A stretch of 64,000 bases of DNA. Source: Lysinibacillus irui. GTDB taxonomy: Bacteria > Bacillota > Bacilli > Bacillales_A > Planococcaceae. Made by a program: the position numbers and the translations under genes. Location of the stretch: assembly GCF_028877475.1 (NCBI RefSeq), contig NZ_CP113527.1, positions 1,171,501-1,235,500 of the forward strand. The letters are read 5' to 3'. Below the pieces are notes generated by a model. It saw nothing but the letters and a program-made list of their open reading frames with translations. It was not told where the DNA came from and did no database searches. Of this stretch, positions 8,405 to 17,180 are shown one piece after another (positions within the stretch are counted from its first letter, which is position 1; the number at the start of each line of letters is the position of its first letter).

Positions 8405-9835
8405 TTATCGGTGAGTGTATACAAACCATGTAATGCTTGCTGTTAATAATGCTGACGAAATCATAGCTGTAAGAACACTGTATGTTTGCCAAATAAGTAT
8501 CGTGGACCAATCGATAGCACAGCACAGTATACCAAGGGAAATCGTAGCGATCAGGAAAATAACTGTTACAATTATTCTCTTTTTTGTCATTGGCCGGCGC
8601 TCATTCGTTTTCCTTCTGCGTAATCCTAAGAGAAATAGCAGAACGGCCAATAAGCAAAGAATAATAGTGATAGACGACAAAACGATATCCAAAAGCTGTG
8701 TGCCGCTTATTTCATATGACTGAGTTAGATTGCCGTCTATTATATCTTTCACTTTTAGGACCAAGTTTATATTGGTATTTGCGCCGTTGCTCAACAAACA
8801 GACGCCTATTCGTTCATTTAGCAGTATGGCTACTTCGGTTCTGAAATTTGGGTTGCCGCCAGTGTGTTCTATAATCGTTTGGTCAGCGTTTACCGACCAG
8901 CCTGCCGCATAATACATATCGTTGACAGCCGAAACAGACATATCACCCTTATGTGATTTTTCGATAACCGTGTAAAATATTTCGGGTATGTCCTGCACAA
9001 TACCCATCTGTATGCCCATCCAACGCGCCATATCTTTTGTATTAGAAATGATGTAGCCTGCGGGCTTATTCCCAGCATAATCCGGAGCTTTAAATGGAGT
9101 TGTCATAAAAAAGGAAGAACGATAGCCCTGTGCCAACTGTCCAGTAGCTTCAGCATCTTCTTTATAAACATACGTATGGTGTAGACCTAACGGCTGAAAT
9201 ACCTGTTCCCTCATAAAGTCTTCATAACTTTGTCGCGATACAATCTCAATAACCAAACCCAACACGTCATAATTAACGGTTCCATAGTTATACTGTTCAC
9301 CGGGAGGGAATGCCAATTCAGTATCTACGAGCATTTCCACAGTCTTTTGCAACATATCCGGTGTATTACCTTGTGGGATATTTTGAACCTTATGCCTAAT
9401 ATTTGTTAGACCACTGGTATGGTGAAGAAAGTTATTTAGTGTAAGGCTTTGCATATCAACAGGTTTCCCTTGATACTTTAACGTAAACCAAGGTAAATAT
9501 TTTTGGACAGGGTCAGTCATTGAGAGCTGCCCTTGCTCTTCTAACAGCATAATACCCATACCGGTAAAAGCTTTACTGACCGAGGCTAACTCATAGAGTG
9601 TATTTTCACTTGCAGACAACCCCTTTTCACGGTCAGCATACCCTGAAGAAAAGTAGAACACTTCATCATCAGCAAGTATTGAGATTGACATTCCCGGCAC
9701 ACCTGATATACGAGTGGCATCTTCTAGCAACGCTTGTATTGCCGCAGATTTCGAATCTGACAACGCATAACTTTGTGTTGAGAATCCTGAGAATAATATA
9801 AATATCGATAATACAAAAACTATAATCTTTTTCAT
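8405..9835 (-). CDS. Membrane-anchored serine hydrolase (class C beta-lactamase/PBP-like)
   Basis: The 476-residue protein has a signal peptide (about residues 1-24) and a beta-lactamase-fold domain with the S-x-x-K nucleophile motif SVSK (S85-K88) and HTGG as the KTG-type box. Four C-terminal membrane helices follow from about residue 375. Family members act as D-aminopeptidases, esterases or penicillin-binding proteins outside the cell. The usual Y-x-N motif reads YGT (YNYGTVNYDVLG), so the asparagine is replaced; resistance activity should not be assumed. Base composition looks somewhat richer in G+C than its neighbours, which may indicate transfer. It is a single-gene unit. Confidence 0.85.
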   Translation of the reverse strand: MKKIIVFVLSIFILFSGFSTQSYALSDSKSAAIQALLEDATRISGVPGMSISILADDEVFYFSSGYADREKGLSASENTLYELASVSKAFTGMGIMLLEEQGQLSMTDPVQKYLPWFTLKYQGKPVDMQSLTLNNFLHHTSGLTNIRHKVQNIPQGNTPDMLQKTVEMLVDTELAFPPGEQYNYGTVNYDVLGLVIEIVSRQSYEDFMREQVFQPLGLHHTYVYKEDAEATGQLAQGYRSSFFMTTPFKAPDYAGNKPAGYIISNTKDMARWMGIQMGIVQDIPEIFYTVIEKSHKGDMSVSAVNDMYYAAGWSVNADQTIIEHTGGNPNFRTEVAILLNERIGVCLLSNGANTNINLVLKVKDIIDGNLTQSYEISGTQLLDIVLSSITIILCLLAVLLFLLGLRRRKTNERRPMTKKRIIVTVIFLIATISLGILCCAIDWSTILIWQTYSVLTAMISSALLTASITWFVYTHR

Positions 9836-9954
9836 AAACTCTCCTTTTTTGAAAAATTATAAGAGAATAATATAAATAATCTACTTTTACAACTAACTAA
9901 ATTCAATTTATCTTTCTATTCACCTATATAATATCAAGTAATTGTAAAGAGTTA

Positions 9955-10045
9955 CACTTAACGAACAGATGTGTTAGTACAATAAGAAAAACGATTTCAA
10001 CAATCGGGCACGTTTCTTGTGTAGAATTGTGGCTTTTATATTATT
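9955..10045 (+). repeat. Dispersed repeat, copy 5
   Basis: A degenerate left module (CTTAACGAACAGATGTGTTAG) is followed by TTCAACAATCGGGCACGTTTC (from 9997) and GAATTGTGGCTTTTAT. The right arm is missing and an open reading frame begins inside this copy. Confidence 0.6.
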
Positions 10046-10542
10046 TGAGCTATTTAGTTGAGAAGAAAATAAATATTATCAACAAAGTGAACTCAATAGA
10101 ACAAAGAATAATTTATAAAGGACTGATCTTAATAAGTATAATTTCACTAATCAAACCATTAAGAAAGTATGAGGATTATGTTTATAGAGCAAATGCCTAT
10201 GAGCTTTTATTCATGAGAAAAAAGGCAATCCGGATATTAAATTTGTCTACCAAACAACCAAATTTCAGCAAAGAAGAGAAATCAAGTGGTTTTATTTATT
10301 TAGGGATATTATATTCAAAAACAAAAGAATTTAATTTAGCTTCGGATTGCTTCCATCAAGGGCTTGAACTAATGGTGTATGTGAATTTTAATTACCATGA
10401 CAACTTTAAGAAAGCCATTGAAACATTTATAAAAAGTGAGGATTTTGAAAGGGCAAATTTTTGGTTAAACAATCTAATTCAACGACAAAGTTATGATAAT
10501 AAATTCAAGAAACTTGGTGAATTAGAAAAGAAAGTAAAGTGA
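10027..10542 (+). CDS. TPR-like hypothetical protein, probably 5'-truncated
   Basis: This 171-residue frame opens at a TTG inside a repeat copy, with no ribosome site before it. It starts with two short hydrophobic stretches (about residues 1-15 and 29-45). Helical pairs with TPR-like spacing follow (YVYRANAYELLFMRKKAIRI, SGFIYLGILYSKTKEFNLAS, FKKAIETFIKSEDFERANFW). I do not recognise a named family. The absence of a start signal and the junction with the repeat suggest the true N-terminus was lost. A second repeat copy begins 3 nt past the stop. Confidence 0.5.
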   Translation: MWLLYYLSYLVEKKINIINKVNSIEQRIIYKGLILISIISLIKPLRKYEDYVYRANAYELLFMRKKAIRILNLSTKQPNFSKEEKSSGFIYLGILYSKTKEFNLASDCFHQGLELMVYVNFNYHDNFKKAIETFIKSEDFERANFWLNNLIQRQSYDNKFKKLGELEKKVK

Positions 10543-10545
10543 TCT

Positions 10546-10590
10546 TTATTCAACAATCGGGCGCGATTATTAGGAAAGCGTCCTTTAAAG
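10546..10590 (+). repeat. Dispersed repeat, copy 6
   Basis: TTCAACAATCGGGCGCGATT followed by AGGAAAGCGTCCTTT gives a short hairpin copy directly behind the TPR-like gene. The right arm is absent. Confidence 0.65.
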
Positions 10591-10765
10591 AGACATTAAT
10601 GGAATACATCTTTATAGAAAAGAGTGTTGGATAATCATGTTAAAATTTAAGTTGTACAGTATTAAGGGTGAATACGTGTTGTTAACGGGAAAATCTAGTT
10701 GAACGGTGTTTAAAAACTCTTAATGGAAGCAACTCTTATTAATTGTTCTAAAAAGAGGTTGTGCT

Positions 10766-10886
10766 ATGATTCTAAGCAAACTTTGGCATCATTATGAGGC
10801 ATACAAACGTATCCAAGGGTATAGGCCAAATACATTGTGAAGCGGATTCTCTTCAACTATTGGGCAAGTACCGTGAAAGAATGCAG
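10766..10886 (+). pseudogene. Tyrosine integrase, N-terminal remnant
   Basis: AAAAAGAGG precedes ATG 10766, which begins MILSKLWHHYEAYKRIQGYR and PNTL before a TGA. A one-base shift continues EADSLQLLGKYRE. Together these match the N-terminal SAM-like core-binding segment of Bacillus-type tyrosine recombinases (LW-x-x-YE-x-x-KRI-x-GY...TL-x-AYSLQL). Nothing of the catalytic domain follows here. A matching C-terminal remnant lies at 17671-17805. The frameshift and abrupt end show it is inactive. Confidence 0.6.
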
Positions 10887-10904
10887 AAATGGTGGAGGAA
10901 AAAA

Positions 10905-11852
10905 ATGAACAAAACTGAGAGGCAGCTTGCAATCACGCTTGAATTACAGCGAAGCAAAACACTGAGAGCAGAAGATTTAGCTTCTCAATTTGAGACAAGT
11001 GTGCGTACGATATATAGGGATATTCAAGCATTAAGTGAGGCTGGGGTTCCAATTTTAGGCGCCCCTGGACTGGGTTACTCCTTAGTGGAAGGATATTTTC
11101 TACCCCCGGTTAGGTTCACAGCAGAAGAGGCCGTCTCCCTGCTCATGGGAGCTGATTTTATCGAGCAAAGGTTGGATACAGATTATGGTATTTATGCAAA
11201 GTCCGCTAAACGCAAAATCGAGGCTACTTTGTCGGAGTCAGTTCGTAACGAGTCAAGGCTTGTTCGGGAAACAATGCGACTCCTTCATATAGGTGAGCAA
11301 TCAACTGAAGCGCGGGTAAAAACGTATCTTAATCAAGTTCGCGATGCCATTTTGAAACAGTGCAAAATCAGTTTTATGTATATTAAAAAAATGCCAGGAA
11401 CAGATGGGAATCGGAAAAATAAACGTGTGGTCTCTCCATATGGATTAACACTTGTCCATGAAAATTGGGTTTTACTAGCATACTGTGATATGAGGCAGGA
11501 AATGCGTCATTTTCGCTTGTCCCGGATGACCGAACTTTCTATGTTGGAAGATCAATTTCTTCTACCAAATGATTTTGACCTAAGTAGCTATCGGCCACCT
11601 GACAATCGAGACGAAAGTATAATAATTAGGGCAAACCCCGAAATTGCCGACAAAATCATAGAGGCAGTTAATTTTTATATTGAATCCATTGAGGAGCGGA
11701 AGGAGGATGTAATCTTTCAATTTCGTGTTCGGTATCCAGAGGAAATATTACATCATTTACTTGGCTGGGGCGGAGATATCGAGGTGATTGAACCGAAGTC
11801 TTTACGCTTCAAGATTCGGGAAGTAGCGAAAAAAATTTTAGAACACTACTGA
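10905..11852 (+). CDS. WYL-domain (YafY-type) transcriptional regulator
   Basis: Start ATG 10905 (315 residues) is preceded by GGTGGAGG; the frame open upstream belongs to the integrase remnant. Residues 1-60 hold a DeoR-like HTH_11 (ETSVRTIYRDIQALSEAGVP). The central and C-terminal part is a WYL domain (RVVSPYGLTLVHENWVLLAY, MRHFRLSRM) followed by the WCX-like end. WYL domains bind nucleic-acid or nucleotide ligands and often control defence or DNA-damage genes. It heads a gene set with DinB and EVE proteins, although a terminator follows its stop. Confidence 0.88.
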   Translation: MNKTERQLAITLELQRSKTLRAEDLASQFETSVRTIYRDIQALSEAGVPILGAPGLGYSLVEGYFLPPVRFTAEEAVSLLMGADFIEQRLDTDYGIYAKSAKRKIEATLSESVRNESRLVRETMRLLHIGEQSTEARVKTYLNQVRDAILKQCKISFMYIKKMPGTDGNRKNKRVVSPYGLTLVHENWVLLAYCDMRQEMRHFRLSRMTELSMLEDQFLLPNDFDLSSYRPPDNRDESIIIRANPEIADKIIEAVNFYIESIEERKEDVIFQFRVRYPEEILHHLLGWGGDIEVIEPKSLRFKIREVAKKILEHY

Positions 11853-11878
11853 CATACACCTGTCAGTAGTGTTCTTTT
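11841..11878 (+). terminator. Terminator overlapping the WYL gene stop
   Basis: GAACACTACTGACA (11841-11854) pairs perfectly with TGTCAGTAGTGTTC (11861-11874), followed by TTTT. Confidence 0.8.
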
Positions 11879-11919
11879 ATACTGTGATTATACCAAGATG
11901 AAGAGGAGCTGCTTGAAGG

Positions 11920-12459
11920 ATGAAAAGTACAAAGGAAGTATTGAAGTCATTTGAACTTACAGTAGAAAGATATTTGGCAGAACTAACAAAACTTAATATG
12001 GATAAATTACATAGAAAGCTGAACGAAGAAGATTGGTCCATTGGACAGATGTATGTACATTTAATTCAATCTGCTTTCATGCATCTACATAATGTCGAGC
12101 AATGTTTAGTTGGCAGTGAATCGACATTGAACCCAGCGAAGGAAAAAACTGAGCAAGGTAAGATTGTATTTAAACTAGAACAATTTCCTGCTGTTCGTAT
12201 TAAGGTCCCTGCTTCGCCGAATTATACTCCGCAACCACCAGAGAGCATGGAGCATTTGGTAGAAGGACTTCACAGTGTAGTGGAAAGGATGAGGAATACA
12301 GAGTCAGTTCTACATCAATCGCCTGAAAGTAACAAGATACTTCATCCGGCGTTCGGTGCATTAAACGCGCAGGAATGGTTTTTGTTAATTGAAATGCATT
12401 ACAGACATCATTTTTTACAACTGGATCGGTTGAAAACGAGTTTAGCATTTGAAGAGTAG
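11920..12459 (+). CDS. DinB-family protein
   Basis: The 179-residue four-helix protein has the DinB/YfiT pattern: an opening helix, EEDWSIGQMYVHLIQSAFMH with a metal-ligand histidine, and the C-terminal EMHYRHHFLQLDRL with further histidines. Family members bind a divalent metal and several are thiol (bacillithiol) transferases, so a role in electrophile detoxification is possible. It starts 67 nt after the WYL regulator and ends 11 nt before the EVE gene. Confidence 0.82.
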   Translation: MKSTKEVLKSFELTVERYLAELTKLNMDKLHRKLNEEDWSIGQMYVHLIQSAFMHLHNVEQCLVGSESTLNPAKEKTEQGKIVFKLEQFPAVRIKVPASPNYTPQPPESMEHLVEGLHSVVERMRNTESVLHQSPESNKILHPAFGALNAQEWFLLIEMHYRHHFLQLDRLKTSLAFEE

Positions 12460-12470
12460 GGGGATTCGTC

Positions 12471-12944
12471 ATGTCGACTATAACTAGTCAGAAAAGCAGA
12501 TATTGGATTGGCGTTGTATCCGCTTCTCATGTGAATTTAGCCAAAGAAGGTGGGTTTGCACAGTTGTGTCACGGTAAGGCATCACCTTTGCGTAAAATGT
12601 CTCCAGGTGATTGGCTGATATACTATTCTCCTCGTACAGACATGTCCAAAGGAAAGCCAGTTCAAGCATTTACTGCTATTGGTCAGGTTACGGACAACGG
12701 AACTTACAAACATCAAGTGTCGGAGTCGTTTGTGCCATTTCGCAGAGATATTCGATATATTCCTTGTCGAGAAGTTAAGATTGCATTGTTGTTAAACCAG
12801 CTCACTTTTACGAGTGGAAATCGCAATTGGGGGTTTACATTCCGTCGAGGTCATTTTGAAATTGGAGCGGAAGATTTTATGACAATCGTTACCTCGATGT
12901 TAGATGGTGAGGAACAGGCTTTATCCGAGATCTTAAAACACTGA
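12471..12944 (+). CDS. EVE-domain protein (UPF0310 type)
   Basis: The 157-residue protein begins with the EVE signature: YWIGVVSASHVNLAKEGGFA, LCHGKASPLRKMSPGDWLIY and YSPRTDM, ending NRNWGFTFRRGHFEIGAEDF. EVE domains, related to PUA and YTH folds, bind modified bases in DNA or RNA, and some are linked to restriction and phage defence. The GGGGGATTC ribosome site sits just after the DinB gene. Functional partnership with DinB and WYL is inferred from the arrangement only. Confidence 0.85.
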   Translation: MSTITSQKSRYWIGVVSASHVNLAKEGGFAQLCHGKASPLRKMSPGDWLIYYSPRTDMSKGKPVQAFTAIGQVTDNGTYKHQVSESFVPFRRDIRYIPCREVKIALLLNQLTFTSGNRNWGFTFRRGHFEIGAEDFMTIVTSMLDGEEQALSEILKH

Positions 12945-12963
12945 TTACAATTTGTGAACAGCT

Positions 12964-13072
12964 TCACTTAAACTATAGAGTGATTTAGTTAGATAACAAG
13001 CTTGAACAATCGGGCGCTTTCTTTCCTAAGAATGTGCCCATTTGTATTGTAGGGCCATTTTCTTGAATAACA
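12964..13072 (+). repeat. Dispersed repeat, copy 7 (full length)
   Basis: Both modules are present: CTTAAACTATAGAGTGATTTAG (12967-12988), then TTGAACAATCGGGCGCTTTC (13002-13021), AAGAATGTGCCC, and the right end AGGGCCATTTTCTTGAATAA. It begins 20 nt after the EVE gene stop. Confidence 0.75.
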
Positions 13073-13114
13073 TATTTAAAGAAAAGTGTTATAGGCAAAG
13101 AAATTGTGAAGATT

Positions 13115-13148
13115 TTCACTTAAACCAACTGAGCAGGATGTTAAAGGG
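13115..13148 (+). repeat. Dispersed repeat, left module only
   Basis: TTTCACTTAAACCAACTGAG followed by CAGGATGTTAAAGG resembles the left module of the family without the hairpin module. The rest of the gap up to the next gene holds only the terminator at 13199-13233. Confidence 0.4.
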
Positions 13149-13192
13149 TACGTTACTTCTAAAAAGAGTAATCTAAATGAGAGAAATAAAAA

Positions 13193-13233
13193 TGACAAAA
13201 AAGGTATCAAGAATACTCTTCTAGATACCTTTT
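13193..13233 (-). terminator. Terminator of the M1 peptidase gene
   Basis: On the minus strand AAAAGGTATC (13233-13224) pairs with GATACCTTTT (13208-13199), followed by TTGTCATTTTT. Confidence 0.7.
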
Positions 13234-13290
13234 ATCTAAAGTTCAAGGTAGCCTTAAAGGGTGCTTTTTTGCTTCTCTTAAATATTAGTT

Positions 13291-14736
13291 TTATTTTTCT
13301 TGTTCTAACCAACCCTCAAATAGGGTATCATCTTTTAAATCAAAATAGTATTTTACGAATCTCACAAATTCTCTAGTATCAACTTCTTTATATCTATAAA
13401 AATGGTAATAGCTTCTTAAAAATTTTTCAGCTTCTTTAACCTCTCCATTATCTTTAAATAATTCCCATAACTTTCTGGCAGATTTTCCATAGACATAGGA
13501 ACTCATGTTGGATCCATATTGATCGAGAGGTAAATTTATTGGTAACTCTAAATTAAGATTAGGTCTGAACATTGAATTATAATCTTTAGTCTGTTTCAAT
13601 TTTGAAAATTCGAATAAACTCGCTGCAAATACTGCGAAACCTTCATCTAACCATGCATCACTATAAGGATCGTTGCTAACGATCCCATAAAACCATTGAT
13701 GAGCAATTTCATGTATCACCATATTTTTTAGCTCTTGAGAATTACTAGGACCAGTATTATAAATCGAACCAACTGTAACTATTCCTGGATATTCCATCCC
13801 CATTCCATCTACTATAATATCAAATTGTTTGAAAGGATAAGGCCCCATAATTTCTTCAAAATAGTTTATTGCAGCTATAGCCTCATCTGCTATTTCTCGA
13901 TATAGTTTTTCTTTATTTTCATTAAATCCAAATACTCTAACGGAAGGGCCTCCATCATTTTCCACAAGTATAGGATCTTTTAAAATAGCGACAAATATTT
14001 CCTTTATATTTTTTACTTCAATGGAACCAACGTTTGGACTCGGAAAGACTTCTTTATCAGATGAAGATACAAAGGTGAAACCTTTCGGAATATCGTATGT
14101 TAATTTAAAATTACTAAATCCAGTATGGTAAGTCTCTCCTCTATCTTGGTAAGACTCCTTGTTCCACCGAGAGTTCCTATATGTTGCAAGCATTGGGTAA
14201 AATTGAGCTAAATGAAAATTACCATTATTACTCTTTGTAAATCTTAAGCCTTGTTCAGGAAAGGTGAGTTCATAGGAAAAATAAACTTTAACTTCTTGAT
14301 AAGGTTTCAACTTATGGGGAAGTTGAATATTTAAAGTATCTCTTTCTAATGTGTAAACGACTTTTTTTCCATCAATAGATATGTTATGAAAATTAACCGT
14401 AGAGGGATTTTCCAGCTCGGGTGAAACACTTTTTGTAAATATATTTGGTATAAAATAGAAAGTTAATTGTTCCCAATCATCGGTAGATAAATTTTTGATT
14501 AAAGCAGTTGTTTCTAATTGCAAATTTTCGTTCTTATCCATTGTTAGTTTAATGTCATAATCACTAGAATTTCCGGGATTTACTCCTTCAGAAATAAATT
14601 CTTCTCTATCCACTTTTTTAGTAACCGTCGATTCCAAAATACTACCATGTTTATTTAACCTCCAAGCTGCGAAAAATACACATATTAAGACTAAAAATAT
14701 GATAATTATTTTCTTCTTAATAACTTCCCCCTCCAT
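13291..14736 (-). CDS. M1-family metallopeptidase, membrane anchored
   Basis: The 481-residue protein has a single N-terminal membrane helix (IIIIFLVLICVFFAAW) and an extracellular gluzincin domain. The zinc site is HEIAH at residues 342-346 with the third ligand in WLDEGF about 18 residues on, and the exopeptidase motif reads GMEYPGIV in place of GAMEN. M1 enzymes are aminopeptidases. At 481 residues it is much shorter than classical M1 proteins, fitting the short bacterial type. The strong ribosome site GGAGGGGG lies inside the first codons after ATG 14736, so the real start may be the ATT five codons on; the ATG is kept as the conventional call. Confidence 0.82.
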   Translation of the reverse strand: MEGEVIKKKIIIIFLVLICVFFAAWRLNKHGSILESTVTKKVDREEFISEGVNPGNSSDYDIKLTMDKNENLQLETTALIKNLSTDDWEQLTFYFIPNIFTKSVSPELENPSTVNFHNISIDGKKVVYTLERDTLNIQLPHKLKPYQEVKVYFSYELTFPEQGLRFTKSNNGNFHLAQFYPMLATYRNSRWNKESYQDRGETYHTGFSNFKLTYDIPKGFTFVSSSDKEVFPSPNVGSIEVKNIKEIFVAILKDPILVENDGGPSVRVFGFNENKEKLYREIADEAIAAINYFEEIMGPYPFKQFDIIVDGMGMEYPGIVTVGSIYNTGPSNSQELKNMVIHEIAHQWFYGIVSNDPYSDAWLDEGFAVFAASLFEFSKLKQTKDYNSMFRPNLNLELPINLPLDQYGSNMSSYVYGKSARKLWELFKDNGEVKEAEKFLRSYYHFYRYKEVDTREFVRFVKYYFDLKDDTLFEGWLEQEK

Positions 14737-14903
14737 TCAACGTAACAATAAAAATAAAACCCCACTATATGAATTTACTAAAAAGTTTTTAAATTTATAC
14801 ATATTTCTTGGGCTTAATAGTTACTACGTTTCTCTACTGAAAATGTAGAGCCTACAATTACAGGAGAAATTGTTAAAATCGAAAATGTGCTTAATTAACG
14901 AAA

Positions 14904-15050
14904 ATGCATGAAACATCCATAGAATTTGCACCAGATATAGATGAGTTTCAAGAGTCCGGCTTAACACCTGTTGCCAGCTCGAAAGTGTTGCCATATCGAG
15001 TGAAAGAAAGTCCCATACAAATGGAACAGTTATACTTAATAGTGAAGTAA
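14904..15050 (+). pseudogene. Flavin reductase-like fragment
   Basis: A 48-codon frame beginning MHETSIEFAPDIDEFQESG and continuing LTPVASSKVLPYRVKESPIQ matches the middle of FMN-binding split-barrel flavin reductases (E-F-x-P-x-x-DEFE-x-x-GLTP...PPRV-x-ESPVQ-x-E). It stops after MEQLYLIVK, and neither the N-terminal flavin-binding part nor the C-terminus is present. It is a gene remnant in the gap between the M1 peptidase and EamA genes; nothing else is seen in 14737-15147. Confidence 0.55.
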
Positions 15051-15147
15051 GTAGCCAAGATTTTTGTTAGGTTTTAAAGAATAATTCACTTCAAGAAATA
15101 ACTAGATATGCAACTTTTTTAAATTTTTTCTTTGATATTTAGACGAG

Positions 15148-16026
15148 CTATGTTTTTCCATGTTGTCGTTTTTTCATTGACTGGCTAAAGAACGTACCTG
15201 CAATAACGAATAAAGCACCCACGTAATGGTAAACAGTAAGCATCTCATTTAAGAATATTGCCGATAAGATGTAACCGAAAATAGGTGTTAGAAATAAAAA
15301 ATTATTTGCTCTAACAGCATCAAATTTAAGCAGGTAAAACCAAAGGATCATAGCAATAATAGAAGTCATAACAACCTGCCAAAATAGACCGATCAAAAAA
15401 TATGGATCAAACTGAATATAAAAATCCGGCTCTAATAAGAAAACAAAGGGGATTGCTATTAAACTGCCGAAAATAATTTGCCAGGTATTAACGACAATTT
15501 GAGGCAGATTCAGTTGTATTTTACTATAAAACACACTTCCAATGCCCATGGATAATACTCCTACTCCCAGAGTAATTAGCCCAAATAATGTGGCATTCAA
15601 TGATTCTAAATAAGGAATAATAGCAATCATGATTCCAAATGCAGAAATGGCCATTCCTAGAATTTCTTTTTGTCCTATCTTTCTATGAAGAAAAATGGAG
15701 GCAAGAAAAGCTACAATAAATGGATTTATTGTAATAAATAAATTGAAAATTGTGGAATCCACATACGCAAGGGATAGGAACGAGCAGCCAACATAAAGAG
15801 TTGTATTTAAAATACCAAGTATTATTAAATTTGCCCATTCCGACCCTTTAGGATATGGATAGTTTCTGAAGATATATACGAACAAAAACAGTATAACTCC
15901 TGCACATAGCAATCGTACAGAAGCAAAAATCAAAGGGCTGGCTGAAAAAAGACCTATCTTAGTGGCGATTGCTCCACTCGCCCAAATAAAAGCATAAAAT
16001 ATCCCTACTTTATTTATTTTCATCAT
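15148..16026 (-). CDS. EamA/DMT-superfamily transporter
   Basis: The 292-residue protein has ten predicted helices in two EamA repeats (start GIFYAFIWASGAIATKIGLF; second repeat near GVGVLSMGIGSVFYSKIQL). The C-terminal tail is basic (MKKRQHGKT). DMT transporters move metabolites or drugs across the membrane; the direction and substrate are unknown. It diverges from a LysR regulator with a palindromic site between them, so control by that regulator is likely. It is not closely similar to the EamA protein at 5545-6456. Confidence 0.85.
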   Translation of the reverse strand: MMKINKVGIFYAFIWASGAIATKIGLFSASPLIFASVRLLCAGVILFLFVYIFRNYPYPKGSEWANLIILGILNTTLYVGCSFLSLAYVDSTIFNLFITINPFIVAFLASIFLHRKIGQKEILGMAISAFGIMIAIIPYLESLNATLFGLITLGVGVLSMGIGSVFYSKIQLNLPQIVVNTWQIIFGSLIAIPFVFLLEPDFYIQFDPYFLIGLFWQVVMTSIIAMILWFYLLKFDAVRANNFLFLTPIFGYILSAIFLNEMLTVYHYVGALFVIAGTFFSQSMKKRQHGKT

Positions 16027-16071
16027 TTATCACTGCCTTTATGTAATATAGCTTCAAGTATAAGTATTTGC

Positions 16072-16100
16072 ATTCAATTAATAAAATTGATAATTTGAAT
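16072..16100. promoter_or_regulatory. Probable LysR operator
   Basis: ATTCAA (16072-16077) and TTGAAT (16095-16100) form an inverted pair with an AT-rich centre in the 119-nt divergent region between the EamA and LysR genes, as expected for a LysR-type binding site. Confidence 0.45.
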
Positions 16101-16145
16101 TATATCCATCATGTTTTCTGATGGATTGGAAGGAGGAATTGGTTA

Positions 16146-17003
16146 ATGGAAATACGCCATTTGAAAACTTTTAAAACGATAGTTGAAACTGGTGGATTTA
16201 CAAAAGCTGCAGACAAACTAGGATATGCACAATCAACGATCACTTCACATATTAAATCCCTTGAAATTGAACTCGATCAACCACTTTTCGATAGAATCGG
16301 TAAACAAATCATTTTAACAGAAACCGGAAAACAACTATTACCCTATTCCAATAAAATGCTTCAACTTTACAAAGATATAAAAGAAGTCACTTCCGTAAAT
16401 GGAGAGGTTGGTGGAGATATTGTTATTTCGGCCCCTGAAGCATTATTGATCTATCGTTTTCCACCGATAATTAAAGAATTTAAGGATAAATATCCAAATG
16501 TAAATATTGAATGGCATCATTTAGATCCATTGAATTTTAAAGAAGAATTAATTACTGGGAATGCAGATATCTCGTTTTTATTGGGAAATGAATTAAATGA
16601 TGTAGACATACTGACAGAAAAACTTTGGGATGAACGGATGATGTTTTTGTATCCGAATGATTTTGATTGGAATAATAAATGTAGCAATTTACTTTACACA
16701 GAGAAGGGGTGCAGCTATCGGTTTCTGTTTGAACAGTTTATTCAGGAATATAATATTCCTTCAAAATCGACAATTGAATTCTGGAGTATTGAGGCCATCA
16801 AACAATCAATAATCAGTGGACTTGGAATATCCATGCTACCATACGTTACGGTGGAAAATGAGCTTAGTGAAAAAAAATTATCGGGGATGGAGTATCAAAC
16901 CGGTTGTAAAATTGCTACTTATTTGATGTATCATAAGAACAAATGGCTGTCTCCTGCGGTCAAAGCGTTTATTGAAATGGTTAGAAAACATGTACAGGGA
17001 TGA
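16146..17003 (+). CDS. LysR-family transcriptional regulator
   Basis: The 285-residue protein has the standard LysR N-terminus (MEIRHLKTFKTIVETGGFTK, AADKLGYAQSTITSHIKSLE) and a periplasmic-binding-like effector domain from about residue 90 (GDIVISAPEALLIYRFPPII). GGAGGAA precedes ATG 16146. LysR proteins usually activate a divergent gene in response to a small ligand; here the divergent gene is the EamA transporter. A repeat copy follows 13 nt after the stop. Confidence 0.9.
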   Translation: MEIRHLKTFKTIVETGGFTKAADKLGYAQSTITSHIKSLEIELDQPLFDRIGKQIILTETGKQLLPYSNKMLQLYKDIKEVTSVNGEVGGDIVISAPEALLIYRFPPIIKEFKDKYPNVNIEWHHLDPLNFKEELITGNADISFLLGNELNDVDILTEKLWDERMMFLYPNDFDWNNKCSNLLYTEKGCSYRFLFEQFIQEYNIPSKSTIEFWSIEAIKQSIISGLGISMLPYVTVENELSEKKLSGMEYQTGCKIATYLMYHKNKWLSPAVKAFIEMVRKHVQG

Positions 17004-17015
17004 CTGGAAAACTTG

Positions 17016-17110
17016 TTTGTTCAACGAACGGGTGCGTTTATTTAGAAACACGTCTTTTTCTTTTAAAGGGCCATTTTTCTGAAATAAGGAAAGCATCTTT
17101 CTTCATAAAT
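17016..17110 (+). repeat. Dispersed repeat, copy 8 with duplicated hairpin module
   Basis: GTTCAACGAACGGGTGCGTT (17019-17038) is followed by AGAAACACGTC and AAAGGGCCATTTTTCTG. A second AATAAGGAAAGCATCTTTCT segment follows, so part of the module is present twice. Confidence 0.65.
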
Positions 17111-17180
17111 AGTGACACTTTATGGAACAAATAGGTAACTTAATTAACCTTTATCTGTCTAACAATCCGAGGAGGGATAA

